Source: Acidobacteriota bacterium (lineage in GTDB: Bacteria; Acidobacteriota; Terriglobia; Acidiferrales; UBA7541). Taken from it: DNA of 64,000 nt. The DNA is taken from assembly GCA_013289715.1 (NCBI GenBank), contig JABCZJ010000019.1, forward strand, positions 34,469 through 98,468, read 5' to 3'. The position numbers and the translations under genes are program-made. Under the pieces are notes generated by a model. That model made no database searches and had not been told where the DNA came from. It was given only the letters and a program-made list of their open reading frames with translations. Positions within the stretch are counted from its first letter, which is position 1, and the number at the start of each line of letters is the position of its first letter. Positions 1 to 8,467 of the stretch are shown here, one piece after another.

Positions 1-144
1 GTGCAAAGCGACTTCGAGGCGCCAGGGTTACAGCCCGCCGACGACAATGGCACAGGCCGCCTCAGCGGCAAGGTCGGCTCCGCCGGCCCTAAAATCCAGA
101 TCGCCACCAGCTACGGCACCATTTACTTGCGCAAGTCTTCCTGA
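1..144 (+). CDS. C-terminal fragment of a DUF4097-like beta-repeat protein (partial)
   Basis: The frame is open from the window edge to a TGA at 142-144, so only the last 47 residues are visible. It reads as a glycine-rich beta-strand tail (GRLSGKVGSAGPKIQIATS, then YGTIYLRKSS). That resembles the last repeat of DUF4097/putative adhesin proteins, in which short strands alternate with G-S-G turns. The GTG at position 1 is not evidence of a start, because the frame continues off the edge. Its 3' end overlaps the 3' end of aroA on the opposite strand by 22 bases (tail to tail). The family call rests on a short stretch and on likeness to the complete DUF4097 gene at 37.8-38.8 kb. Confidence 0.5.
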   Translation: MQSDFEAPGLQPADDNGTGRLSGKVGSAGPKIQIATSYGTIYLRKSS

Positions 145-1469
145 ACTTTTTCCTGAACTTCGCCGCCACGCAAGCGCTCGAGCGTCTTGAAAAATTCAGG
201 AAATGAAACACCGACGCACTCGGAGTCTTTGATCACCGTATCGCCCTCGGCTCCCAGCGCCGCTACCGCCAGCGCCATTGCAATGCGATGATCGCCCTGC
301 GGATTCACCTTTGCGCCGCGCAGCTTGCTCGTCGCCGTGCCCGCGCCGGACTCATGGCCTTCCAGGCGCAATCCATCGGGAAATTCCTCCAAGCGCGCTC
401 CCATCTGCCGCAAACCTTCTGCGAGCGTGGCGATGCGGTCGCTTTCCTTCACGCGCAATTCTTGCGCATCATGAATCTCAATTCCCTTCTCCGTGAACGG
501 CCCCAGCGCCGCGAGCATCGGCAATTCATCAATCATTTCCGCCACTTGCGCGCCCGAAATGCTGCCGCCCACCAGCGGCGCGTGACGCACCGAAACGTCG
601 CCAATGAGTTCTCCATCGCGCGATTGCACTGACGCCAGATTGATCGCAGCACCAATCGAAATCAGAAAATCCAGCACGCGCGTGCGGGTGGGGTTCAGCC
701 CCACGTTGTGCAGCATCAGCGACGATTCCGGCAGCACCAGCGCCGCACCAATCAGGAACACCGCCGACGACAGATCGCCCGGGACAATCAATTGTCGCGG
801 CTGCAATTTCGGTCGCGGCTCGATGCGGACTTGGTCCTTAGCTACCGTGACGTTGGCCCCGAATTCGCGCAGCGCGAGTTCCGTGTGGTCGCGCGTCCTG
901 ACAGACTCACGGACGATGGTCAGACCATCGGCGTACAAACCAGCCAGTAGAATCGCCGATTTCACCTGTGCGCTCGGCACCGGCAGCGTGTAGTCAATCC
1001 CGTACAGTTTTCCGCCGCGAATTTCCAGCGGCGCGCGGTCCCCATCCGTGCTGCGAATGTCCGCGCCCATTTGCCGCAGAGGATCAACCACTCTGCGCAT
1101 GGGGCGGCGGCGCAATGAGCTGTCGCCGGTAATGGTAGAAGTGAACCTTTGCCCGGCCAGAACACCGGATAGCATGCGAATCGTCGAACCGGAATTTTCC
1201 GCGTCAATCGTTCGGCGGGAAGCTTTCAGTCCATCGAGCCCCTTTCCCGCGATGCGCACGTGCTCGCCCTTCGCATCCACCGCAATCCCCAGCCGCCGAC
1301 AACATTCCAGCGTGCTGGCGCAGTCCGCCGCCGGGGAAAAGTTGCGAATCTCGCTCGCACCCTCTGCCAGCGCGGCTAGAATCGCGTAACGATGCGAAAT
1401 CGATTTGTCTCCGGGCAGTTCCACTACACCGCTGACGCTTCCACCGGGCGAAATCGTCTTTCTTGCCAT
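123..1469 (-). CDS. aroA: 3-phosphoshikimate 1-carboxyvinyltransferase (EPSP synthase)
   Basis: This is the sixth step of the shikimate pathway: it transfers enolpyruvyl from PEP to shikimate 3-phosphate in the cytoplasm. At 448 residues it is close to the usual 430-450. Family signatures run in order: LPGDKSISHR near residue 20 (phosphate-binding Lys), NSGSTIRML near 93 (PEP binding), the GDSSLRRRPM stretch near 115, SAQVKSAILLAG near 165, DELPMLAALG near 315, RVKESDR near 342 and GDHRIAMAL near 393. The start is ATG at 1469. The gene stands alone on its strand: its 5' end faces the S55 peptidase gene and its 3' end overlaps the preceding gene tail to tail. The motif set is unambiguous. Glyphosate sensitivity class was not judged. 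Confidence 0.97.
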   Translation of the reverse strand: MARKTISPGGSVSGVVELPGDKSISHRYAILAALAEGASEIRNFSPAADCASTLECCRRLGIAVDAKGEHVRIAGKGLDGLKASRRTIDAENSGSTIRMLSGVLAGQRFTSTITGDSSLRRRPMRRVVDPLRQMGADIRSTDGDRAPLEIRGGKLYGIDYTLPVPSAQVKSAILLAGLYADGLTIVRESVRTRDHTELALREFGANVTVAKDQVRIEPRPKLQPRQLIVPGDLSSAVFLIGAALVLPESSLMLHNVGLNPTRTRVLDFLISIGAAINLASVQSRDGELIGDVSVRHAPLVGGSISGAQVAEMIDELPMLAALGPFTEKGIEIHDAQELRVKESDRIATLAEGLRQMGARLEEFPDGLRLEGHESGAGTATSKLRGAKVNPQGDHRIAMALAVAALGAEGDTVIKDSECVGVSFPEFFKTLERLRGGEVQEKVQEDLRK

Positions 1470-1531
1470 CGCAAGATTCTAGCATGGCGCGATTTGCTTC
1501 CCCGGTATGCGGCAGGTATCATGAGCTTCTG

Positions 1532-3358
1532 ATGCTCGTGGCCCTCCGGAAACTCCTTCCAACCTTTCTCGCCGCTCTGATTCTCCTAACCGGCCCTGCA
1601 GTGGCAAGAGCGGACGACACGCCCGCAATTTTTCCGCTGAGCCAGGTGCAGCCCGGAATGAAATGCGTCGTCTACACGATATTCACTGGCGACCAGATCG
1701 AAAAAGTGGACCTGGTCGTTCTGGGCGTGCTGCACAACGCGATCGGCCCGAAGCAGGACATCATCCTGGTCCAGCTGCTGGGCGAAAAGGTAGAACATAC
1801 CGGTGTGGTGGCCGGGATGAGCGGAAGCCCGGTCTATTACGATGGCAAATTGGTCGGCGCGCTGTCGCTGAAGCTCGGTGTCTTTACCAAGGAAGCCATC
1901 GGCGGCGTGACGCCAATCGAAAACATGCTTGATGTGGGAAAAGCGCCGGAACTCCCTGCAAATTTGTCTGCGTCAGCTGCAGCCGTCAGCGCGCCAACGA
2001 CGAATACTGGAAATACTTTCTCTGCGTCGCGCATCCCCCTTCCCGAAAATTTCGCGCACCAGACCAGCGCCGGCTCGGGCCAATTTCTGGTGCCAATCGA
2101 AACTCCGCTGATTTCCACCGGCTTGTACCCGGAAACGATCGCGCAATTCAGCAAGCAGCTCTCTGGATGGGGCATGACGATGATGGCGGGGGGCACCGCC
2201 GCGGCCACACCGGAGGACGCACAGCTGAAACCAGGCGACATGGTGGGAGTGGAATTAATTCGCGGCGATCTGTCGATCACTCCCGGCTGCACCGTCACCA
2301 CCGTAGACCACGGTAAAATCCTCGCCTGCGGTCATCCCATATTTTCCTTCGGCAACGTCTCGATGCCGCTGGCCCGCGCGCATGTGGTCACGACGCTTGC
2401 TTCCGCGATGGCTTCCACAAAAATCATCACCACTGGCGGGACCATCGGCACGCTGACGCAAGATCGCGTCACCGCCATTGCCGGCCATTTGGGCGAAGGG
2501 CCGCCGATGATCCCCGTGGACGTGACCCTCGTCTCCGGCGACGCGCAAAAGCAATTTCATTTTGAAGTAATCGAGAGTCCGCAGCTCACTCCGGTGCTGG
2601 TGGCCGTGGCAACCTACAACGGAATCGTAGGCAACACGGCGTATGGCGAAGGTTCGACGCTGCAACTCGACGGCGAGATTGCGATCCAAGGGCACACCAC
2701 TGTTACGCTAAAAGATCTGTTCGCGCCGACCGATATGCCTGTACCCGGCGGATTTTTTGTCGCCACCGGCGTGCAGAGTATTTTTGCGCAGATCTACTCG
2801 AATCCTTACGAAATCCCGCACGTCGCCGGAATTCATCTGCGCGTCACCGCGCTGCCGGAGCGCCGCGCCGCCACCATTGACGACGCCTGGGTGGAAGCAA
2901 ACGAAGTCCGGCCCGGCCAGACCGTCAACGTGAAAGTCCAGCTGCGCTCTTATCGCGGCCCCGCGTTCGTGCGGGAATTTCCCATCACGATTCCCATACA
3001 GGCCGCGCGCGGCCCGCTGCAACTCGTCATCAGCGACGCGGAGACCGCGAATCGCACCGTGCAATCACTCACTGCCAGCTCCCAAGGCCAGTTGCCCGGC
3101 CTCGAGGAGCTGATCAAACTGATGAACCGCACGCACCAAAACGACCGACTGTACGCCACGCTGCTGCAACCCACGCCCACGTTGATGGTTGAGGACAAAG
3201 TGATGCCTAATGCGCCGGCATCCGCAATCAATGTTCTGGACCAGCGGCAAAGCCCCGGCGGCGCGCGCCTGCTGTATCAGTCCACCGCGGGAGAGTGGTC
3301 CGTTGAAATGCATCAAGTAATCTCGGGCGAGCGAACGCTGACGATTACCGTGAAGTAG
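1532..3358 (+). CDS. Secreted SpoIVB-type (family S55) serine peptidase domain protein
   Basis: The ATG at 1532 is preferred because it is followed directly by a signal peptide (LRKLLPTFLAALILL, cleavage near ARA-DD) and avoids overlap with the aroA start. An upstream in-frame start at 1463 would add 23 residues. The protein then has 608 residues. GMSGSP at residues 95-100 (putative nucleophile Ser97) is followed by DGKLVGALS and GVTPIE, matching the C-terminal half of SpoIVB peptidases. CGHPIF at 266-271 (His268) is followed by a GTIGTLTQDR segment that matches their N-terminal half. In Bacillus SpoIVB the His comes before the Ser, so the order here is reversed. The remaining ~250 residues look beta-rich and I do not recognise them. 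No sporulation genes are nearby, so a periplasmic signalling or processing role is only inferred. The downstream beta-propeller gene begins 60 bases on and may be co-transcribed. Confidence 0.8.
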   Translation: MLVALRKLLPTFLAALILLTGPAVARADDTPAIFPLSQVQPGMKCVVYTIFTGDQIEKVDLVVLGVLHNAIGPKQDIILVQLLGEKVEHTGVVAGMSGSPVYYDGKLVGALSLKLGVFTKEAIGGVTPIENMLDVGKAPELPANLSASAAAVSAPTTNTGNTFSASRIPLPENFAHQTSAGSGQFLVPIETPLISTGLYPETIAQFSKQLSGWGMTMMAGGTAAATPEDAQLKPGDMVGVELIRGDLSITPGCTVTTVDHGKILACGHPIFSFGNVSMPLARAHVVTTLASAMASTKIITTGGTIGTLTQDRVTAIAGHLGEGPPMIPVDVTLVSGDAQKQFHFEVIESPQLTPVLVAVATYNGIVGNTAYGEGSTLQLDGEIAIQGHTTVTLKDLFAPTDMPVPGGFFVATGVQSIFAQIYSNPYEIPHVAGIHLRVTALPERRAATIDDAWVEANEVRPGQTVNVKVQLRSYRGPAFVREFPITIPIQAARGPLQLVISDAETANRTVQSLTASSQGQLPGLEELIKLMNRTHQNDRLYATLLQPTPTLMVEDKVMPNAPASAINVLDQRQSPGGARLLYQSTAGEWSVEMHQVISGERTLTITVK

Positions 3359-3418
3359 GGCAGGCCGCAAAAGATGCCTGGCGGCAAAGATGTCCCGCAG
3401 TAAAGGAGATTGGCAGCG

Positions 3419-5746
3419 ATGACACGGCGACTCATCTTGACGTGCCTTCTGGCGATAGCGCTGATCGCGCCCGCGCTCGTGTACGCCGAGCACACGCATT
3501 TCTGGCGGCAATCCGACTACTCGGACTTCGAGAAAGGCACAGCCAAAGGTGTCGCCATCCGGAGCGACGGCAAGCTGGTCCCGGCGCCGCAATTCGCAGC
3601 TTTCGCCGATCCTGATTTGATGTATCTCTGGGCCTTGCGCACAGATTCGCGCGGCCGCATATACGCAGCAGGCGGCTCGGACGCAAAAGTCCTGCGCTTC
3701 GACGACCCAGCCAAGCCCACCACAGTCTTCGAAGCCCCGGAACTTTCCGCGCAATCCATTGCATTCGACGCTCACGATAATCTCTACGTAGGCACATCGC
3801 CCGATGGCAAAGTCTACAAAGTCACTCCCGATGGGCAAAAGACCGTCTTCTTCGATCCCAAAGCGAAATACATCTGGGCGTTAGCGCTGGATGCACAAGG
3901 AACTCTATTCGTCGGTACCGGAGACAAAGGCGAAATCTTCGCCGTAACTCCCGACGGCAAGGGCCAGCTCTTTTACCAAAGTGACGAACGCCACGCGCGC
4001 TCGCTGGCCTTCGATGCCAAAGGCAATCTCCTCGTCGGCACCGATCCAGGCGGATTAATTCTGCGCATCGAAATCGCGCGCGCAACCGCGTCAAAAGTGT
4101 CGCAAGCTCCGCCCAGGGCCGGCGCGTCCTTCGTCGTTTACGAAACAGACAAAAAGGAAGTAACGTCGCTGGTAACAGATTCCAGCGGCAACCTCTACGC
4201 CGCCGCCATCGGCGAAAAACAACGCCCCGCGACCCCAGGCCCGCAAACACTCATCACACCGCAGCTAGCTCCGACAACACCAGCGCTCGCAGCACAGGGC
4301 GCCGTAACCGTAGCACTCCAGGCCGCGGCGGCCGCGCAACCGCCTCCCGCGTTCTCTCTCTTCCCTTCAACGACCGGAGGCGCGCAAGTGGTGAAAATTT
4401 CCCCCACAGGCTCGCGCGAAACGCTCTGGACCTCCCGCGACGACCTTGTTTTCTCCATGGGGTTTTCGCCAAACGGAAAAATCCTTCTTGGCACGGGAAA
4501 TAAAGGCGCCATCATCGAGCTCCAAGGCGACAATATTTATTCGATCGTCGCCAAGACCGCCTCGTCGCAAGTAACCAGCTTGATCGCAGGACGCGATGGC
4601 CAGCTCCTCGTCGGCACCGCCAATCCCGGAAAAATCTTCACGCTCGGCCCCGCCCGGGAAACGCAAGGCACTTTCGAATCCGACCCCTTCGACGCCAAGA
4701 TTTTCTCGCACTGGGGACGCCTCACCTGGTGGGGCGAAAGCGGCGCAACGCAGGGAAAAGTTTCCTTCTACGCGCGTTCCGGCAACACCTCAAATCCGGA
4801 AAAAGAATGGAGCCCGTGGTCCGGCCCCTACAAAAGCGCCAGCGGCGAATCCGTAAGCTGTCCGCCGGCCCGCTTCCTGCAGTGGAAAGCAGTATTCCAA
4901 ATCGCCGACAAGCGCGACGCGCCGGAAGTTTCCTGGGTCAGCGTCGCCTACCAACCGGAAAATGTCGCGCCCGTCGTGGACGACATCGCCATCCAAGATC
5001 CCGGCGTCCGCGTGCAAGGATTTTCAGTCTCGCCCGGCGGTCCCACAACCGCAGCGTCCGTGCAACTCAAAACGCCACAGCGTACGACAAGCGGCGCCAA
5101 TCCCTTTCCCAACATCGGCGCGATGTTGGATAGCACCTTATCAAAACCGCTGAAGATGGACGTGCCACCGCAAGGATTCGCAGAAAAAGGCTATCAAAGC
5201 GTCCTCTGGAGCGCGCACGACGACAACGACGATGATCTGGTTTTCTCGGTTTACTACCGTGGCGAGGGCGAAGAAACCTGGCGCCTGCTGAAAGATAAAC
5301 TCACGCAGCGCTTTTATTCCTGGGACAGCACCACCATGCCCGACGGCGCGTACTATCTGAAAATTGTTGGCTCGGATTTGCCCTCAAATCCCCCAAGCCA
5401 GGCGCTCACCAACGAACGCATCAGCGAGCGCTTCGAAATTCAAAATACTCCGCCGCGAATCGAAAATCTCCGCGCGGACACCAGCGGCGCGGCGGCGAAG
5501 ATTACGTTTGATGGAGTAAGCTCCGGCCTGGCGATCACCCGCGCGCAGTACAGCGTAGATGCCGGCGACTGGCTAATCGTCTTTCCCACAGGCGGACTGT
5601 CGGATGGGCCAAAGGAAAGCTATCAGCTCGACCTTCCGGGCCTCGCGCCAGGCGCGCACACTTTCTCCGTGCAAATTTCCGACCGCTTCGACAACACGAC
5701 GGCGGCGCAAGTGGCTTTCACCGTGGCGTCGCGGTCCGCCAAGTGA
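3419..5746 (+). CDS. Exported beta-propeller repeat protein of unknown function
   Basis: ATG 3419 is preceded by AGGAG at 3404-3408 with 10-base spacing. A TTG three codons upstream is less likely. The protein has ~775 residues. It starts with a signal peptide (LILTCLLAIALIAPALVYAE). Residues ~60-400 carry repeated blades with LAFDAKGNLLVGT-like and VTPDGK-like patterns typical of NHL/SMP-30/YVTN-type propellers, for example NLYVGTSPDGKVYKVTPDG and TLFVGTGDKGEIFAVTPDG. The Ala/Pro/Gln-rich stretch near residues 265-310 is probably a linker inside a loop. The C-terminal third (WSPWSGPYK, then two Ig-like segments around PPRIENL) looks like carbohydrate- or protein-binding beta-sandwiches. No catalytic motif is visible. 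The position just after the S55 peptidase gene suggests a shared envelope role, but this is inference. Confidence 0.75.
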   Translation: MTRRLILTCLLAIALIAPALVYAEHTHFWRQSDYSDFEKGTAKGVAIRSDGKLVPAPQFAAFADPDLMYLWALRTDSRGRIYAAGGSDAKVLRFDDPAKPTTVFEAPELSAQSIAFDAHDNLYVGTSPDGKVYKVTPDGQKTVFFDPKAKYIWALALDAQGTLFVGTGDKGEIFAVTPDGKGQLFYQSDERHARSLAFDAKGNLLVGTDPGGLILRIEIARATASKVSQAPPRAGASFVVYETDKKEVTSLVTDSSGNLYAAAIGEKQRPATPGPQTLITPQLAPTTPALAAQGAVTVALQAAAAAQPPPAFSLFPSTTGGAQVVKISPTGSRETLWTSRDDLVFSMGFSPNGKILLGTGNKGAIIELQGDNIYSIVAKTASSQVTSLIAGRDGQLLVGTANPGKIFTLGPARETQGTFESDPFDAKIFSHWGRLTWWGESGATQGKVSFYARSGNTSNPEKEWSPWSGPYKSASGESVSCPPARFLQWKAVFQIADKRDAPEVSWVSVAYQPENVAPVVDDIAIQDPGVRVQGFSVSPGGPTTAASVQLKTPQRTTSGANPFPNIGAMLDSTLSKPLKMDVPPQGFAEKGYQSVLWSAHDDNDDDLVFSVYYRGEGEETWRLLKDKLTQRFYSWDSTTMPDGAYYLKIVGSDLPSNPPSQALTNERISERFEIQNTPPRIENLRADTSGAAAKITFDGVSSGLAITRAQYSVDAGDWLIVFPTGGLSDGPKESYQLDLPGLAPGAHTFSVQISDRFDNTTAAQVAFTVASRSAK

Positions 5747-5776
5747 TTCCGGCCGCTGAGTCCGGCGGGCAACCCG

Positions 5777-6190
5777 CTAGTTATCCCAATTGCGCGACAC
5801 CGACGTACGCTCGAAGCGATCAATTGCCGCGCCGATCGACATCATTCCAGTTATGTCCCGATCCTTCTCGACGCGCACGACTCGCGCGCTGCAACGCACG
5901 TCTTCCGGCGCACGCGCGGTCAATGCGGTGGGCAGCGTAAAAAAGATCTCCACCGCTTCGCCAACGCTCAGATTTTGCCGGGTCTTGAATGCGATGCCCC
6001 GCTCGGAAAGGTTCACAATTTCGCCTTGCTGCGGCAGCGGAATGGTCGTCAGTATTTTCGCATTCGCGTGCGCCGGCGCCGCCGCGACGCTCGCCACTCC
6101 CATCGTCGCGTGCTGTTCCGGGACCACATTGAACCGCGCAGGGATTGCGTAGGATTTCCGCGGGGCGATGCGACGCTAGTGGCTCGACAT
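5777..6190 (-). pseudogene. PilZ-domain protein with in-frame stop at codon 5
   Basis: PilZ domains bind cyclic di-GMP through an N-terminal RxxxR and a downstream (D/N)xSxxG. Here both are present in one frame: R-I-A-P-R and NLSERG. A good ribosome site (GGAGGAG) precedes an in-frame ATG at 6188-6190, but that ATG reads M-S-S-H-stop, with TAG at 6176-6178, before the frame continues into RRIAPRKSYAIPARF and the rest of the domain. Restarting at GTG 6125-6127 gives 116 residues but loses the RxxxR arginines. So this is a nonsense-mutated gene, a read-through case or a sequencing error; a Tyr codon (TAC or TAT) at that place would restore it. The remainder ends normally at 5777. Confidence 0.65.
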
Positions 6191-6379
6191 GGACTCCTCC
6201 TCGGGAGCTTTGGATCTTGCTTGTTCTCGAAGTGACTGCCGGAAGGGGTACACTGACGATGGCACTTGCGTTGGTCCGCGTCAAGATGATTAATGTTCTC
6301 TGGCGAACCTAAATCACATCGCCATCGCTGCAAATCCATTTCCACTCGAGATGTGCCATAATGCCCCACTGCGTGTCCC

Positions 6380-7390
6380 ATGTCCCTTCATAGCAAATCA
6401 ACCGAACTCCAACCGAACGCGCACCAGCCGCTCAACTTTGCTGCGGCGAACCTGACTCTGAACGCAATTCGCGCCGCGCATCGTCTCATCGCCCCGCGCA
6501 TCCACCGTACGCCCGTCTTTACTTGCGCGTCTCTCGATCAGATCGCCGGCGCGCGCCTCTACTTCAAGTGCGAAAACCTGCAAAAGACGGGCTCATTCAA
6601 GATTCGCGGCGCCACCAACGCGGTCTTCTCCCTGACAGACGAGCAAGCAAAATTTGGCGTTGCCGCGCCATCTTCCGGCAACCACGCCGCAGCACTGTCC
6701 CAGGCGGCGCGCTGGCGCGGAATCCCCGCCTACATCGTCATGCCGCGGAACTCCTCGCCGGCGAAAAAGAGCGCGGTAGAAGCCTACGGCGGGCAAATCA
6801 CTGAATCCGAGCCGAATATCGCATCGCGCGAAGCCGTCACCGCCCAAGTGATCAAGCGAACCGGTGCGTATCTGGTGCATCCTTACAACGATGCGCGGGT
6901 TATCGCCGGACAAGGAACCGCGGCGCTGGAGTTGCTTGAGGAAATCCCCGATCTCGATGTGATGATCACCCCGGCCAGCGGTGGCGGATTGCTCAGTGGC
7001 ACCGCCATCGCCGCGAAGAGTCTGCGCCCAACGATCCGCGTGATAGGCGGTGAGCCGCGCAACGCGGACGACGTTTACCGCTCGCTCGCCTCTGGAAAAA
7101 TCGAAGCGGCGGCAGCCACCGAGACCATGGCGGACGGATTGCGCGCCACCTTGTGCCCGCTCACGTTTTCAATTCTTCGCGAACGAGTGGACGAAGTGTC
7201 GCTGGTGACGGAAGAAGAAATCGTGCAGGCCATGCTGTTGTTGTGGGAGCGCACAAAATTGGTCGTAGAACCTTCCGGCGCCGTGGCCGCTGCGCCGGCG
7301 CTCTTTCGAAAAGTCGGCGCCGCGGGCAAGAGGATCGGCATCATCCTCTCGGGCGGGAACCTCGACCTGCGCAAACTTCCCTTCTCCTAA
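6380..7390 (+). CDS. Threonine/serine dehydratase-like PLP enzyme
   Basis: A fold-type II PLP enzyme of 336 residues. SFKIRGA at about residues 72-78 carries the PLP-binding Lys; SSGNHAAALS follows near 96-105 (substrate/phosphate loop), then the glycine loop ASGGGLLSG near 198 and the C-terminal LSGGNLDL. These fit catabolic threonine dehydratase (threonine to 2-oxobutyrate plus ammonia) or serine racemase/dehydratase. The C-terminal ACT regulatory domains of biosynthetic IlvA are absent, so isoleucine feedback control is unlikely. ATG 6380 is used. The first ~25 residues are non-conserved, so translation could begin slightly later. It is transcribed alone between oppositely oriented PilZ genes. 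Substrate preference cannot be settled from sequence. Confidence 0.88.
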   Translation: MSLHSKSTELQPNAHQPLNFAAANLTLNAIRAAHRLIAPRIHRTPVFTCASLDQIAGARLYFKCENLQKTGSFKIRGATNAVFSLTDEQAKFGVAAPSSGNHAAALSQAARWRGIPAYIVMPRNSSPAKKSAVEAYGGQITESEPNIASREAVTAQVIKRTGAYLVHPYNDARVIAGQGTAALELLEEIPDLDVMITPASGGGLLSGTAIAAKSLRPTIRVIGGEPRNADDVYRSLASGKIEAAAATETMADGLRATLCPLTFSILRERVDEVSLVTEEEIVQAMLLLWERTKLVVEPSGAVAAAPALFRKVGAAGKRIGIILSGGNLDLRKLPFS

Positions 7391-7435
7391 TTCCATTTAT
7401 TCCGCGCACTTTTTTCGCAGCAATCGCTCTGCTAT

Positions 7436-7915
7436 CTATAGGTCGTCGAGCGGGCGCCAATCATTCGGTGGAAATGCAATCCTCCAGAAATTAGGCGCTG
7501 GAGAATCGAATTCGATGGGAATCTGAAATCCGTCGGGCATCTCGCGCGATGGACGGACCACCTTGCAGGCCACGCGTTCCTTCGTTCCAGAATGCTCCAG
7601 CACGAAGCGTGTTTCCGGCGGCAGTCCCTGTTTCAGAATAATCATGGCACCGTGATTGTTCACGCTCAGCGTCACGGTTTCAAATGTTGTGAGTTTGCCG
7701 TTGAGCGCCACGTACAGGCTGGCGCGTACACGAAGTAGCACGCGCTGACTGCGCCGTTTTTCCTCTCCCGCGGCCGCGTGAGCTTCGCCCGCCAACCCGA
7801 CTTTGTGCGCTCGCACCGGACTGGGCGGCGCTGCCGCCCGAGCGGGCGTCGGCGCTGATCTCAGCGGTGACGCATAAGTTCTCGCTGCAGGGACCCTTAA
7901 CGGTTCAAGTTTCAA
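7436..7915 (-). CDS. PilZ-like domain protein, coupled to its upstream paralogue
   Basis: The conserved part is the C-terminal ~100 residues. RRSQRVLLRVRA supplies an RxxxR-like motif, followed by TLSVNNHGAMI where canonical PilZ has (D/N)xSxxG, then a strand-rich core ending IPIEFDSPAPNFW. The frame extends up to an ATG at 7999, but that would run through the upstream PilZ gene. TTG 7913-7915 overlaps that gene's TGA (7912-7914) as TTGA, the usual geometry of translational coupling, so I place the start there (159 residues). The first ~55 residues are Ala/Pro-rich and probably disordered. With the second motif degenerate, c-di-GMP binding is doubtful. The start codon is the weak point of this call. 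Confidence 0.6.
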   Translation of the reverse strand: MKLEPLRVPAARTYASPLRSAPTPARAAAPPSPVRAHKVGLAGEAHAAAGEEKRRSQRVLLRVRASLYVALNGKLTTFETVTLSVNNHGAMIILKQGLPPETRFVLEHSGTKERVACKVVRPSREMPDGFQIPIEFDSPAPNFWRIAFPPNDWRPLDDL

Positions 7916-8250
7916 AGCTCCACACCCCAGAAATTTTGGTCGGCCGAAATGAACTCTACCCCCACATCCCAACCGTCCGGCCGCCGCATCCCCTTCCACA
8001 CGACGTGCCCATCCACAGCGCGGCGCGTGGCCATGTTTGTCACGCGTAATCTCTGTTGCAATTCAACTTCCTTTGGAGACACCAGCAGGCAGCCGTAGGC
8101 ATTCACGACCCGGGTTATCGCGGGCTCCTGGCTCAGCGGGCCGCCGTGCCCGTTCAACTCTATCGTGACAGGCACGCGCGAATTCATCCGCGGACCGCGC
8201 CGCTTCTTGCGCATTCTTATGTCTCTAGGCAGGTCGACACCAAATGGCAT
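7912..8250 (-). CDS. PilZ-like domain protein
   Basis: About 112 residues from ATG 8250 (MPFGVDLPRD), preceded by GGGGAG roughly ten bases upstream. A longer start at 8319 and a shorter one at 8214 are possible. An Arg/Lys-rich stretch RKKRRGPRMNSRVPVTIEL contains R-M-N-S-R, matching the PilZ RxxxR entry. The next motif position reads VVNAYGCLL, not (D/N)xSxxG. The C-terminus (GWDVGVEFISADQNFWGVEL) shares the V-E-F...N-F-W ending with the following gene, so the two look like tandem duplicates. Likely a cytoplasmic adaptor. With only half the c-di-GMP signature, ligand binding is not assured. No receptor partner is adjacent. Confidence 0.6.
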   Translation of the reverse strand: MPFGVDLPRDIRMRKKRRGPRMNSRVPVTIELNGHGGPLSQEPAITRVVNAYGCLLVSPKEVELQQRLRVTNMATRRAVDGHVVWKGMRRPDGWDVGVEFISADQNFWGVEL

Positions 8251-8467
8251 CCTGATTGACTCCCCGCGAGGCTGGCACGAAACACGGGTAAGCAATCCCA
8301 CATTCCGGGACGTATGCACGTCCTGAACTCATGCTAGATAGCAGCACTAGTACGGTCAATGGTACGAAGTGACAGGTAGTTTTGGTACAGCTTTAGATGC
8401 GCACCTGTACTCGCGGACAAGCAGACGAAGAATTTACGAAGCGAGAAATTTCCGTTCGGCGACCTTG

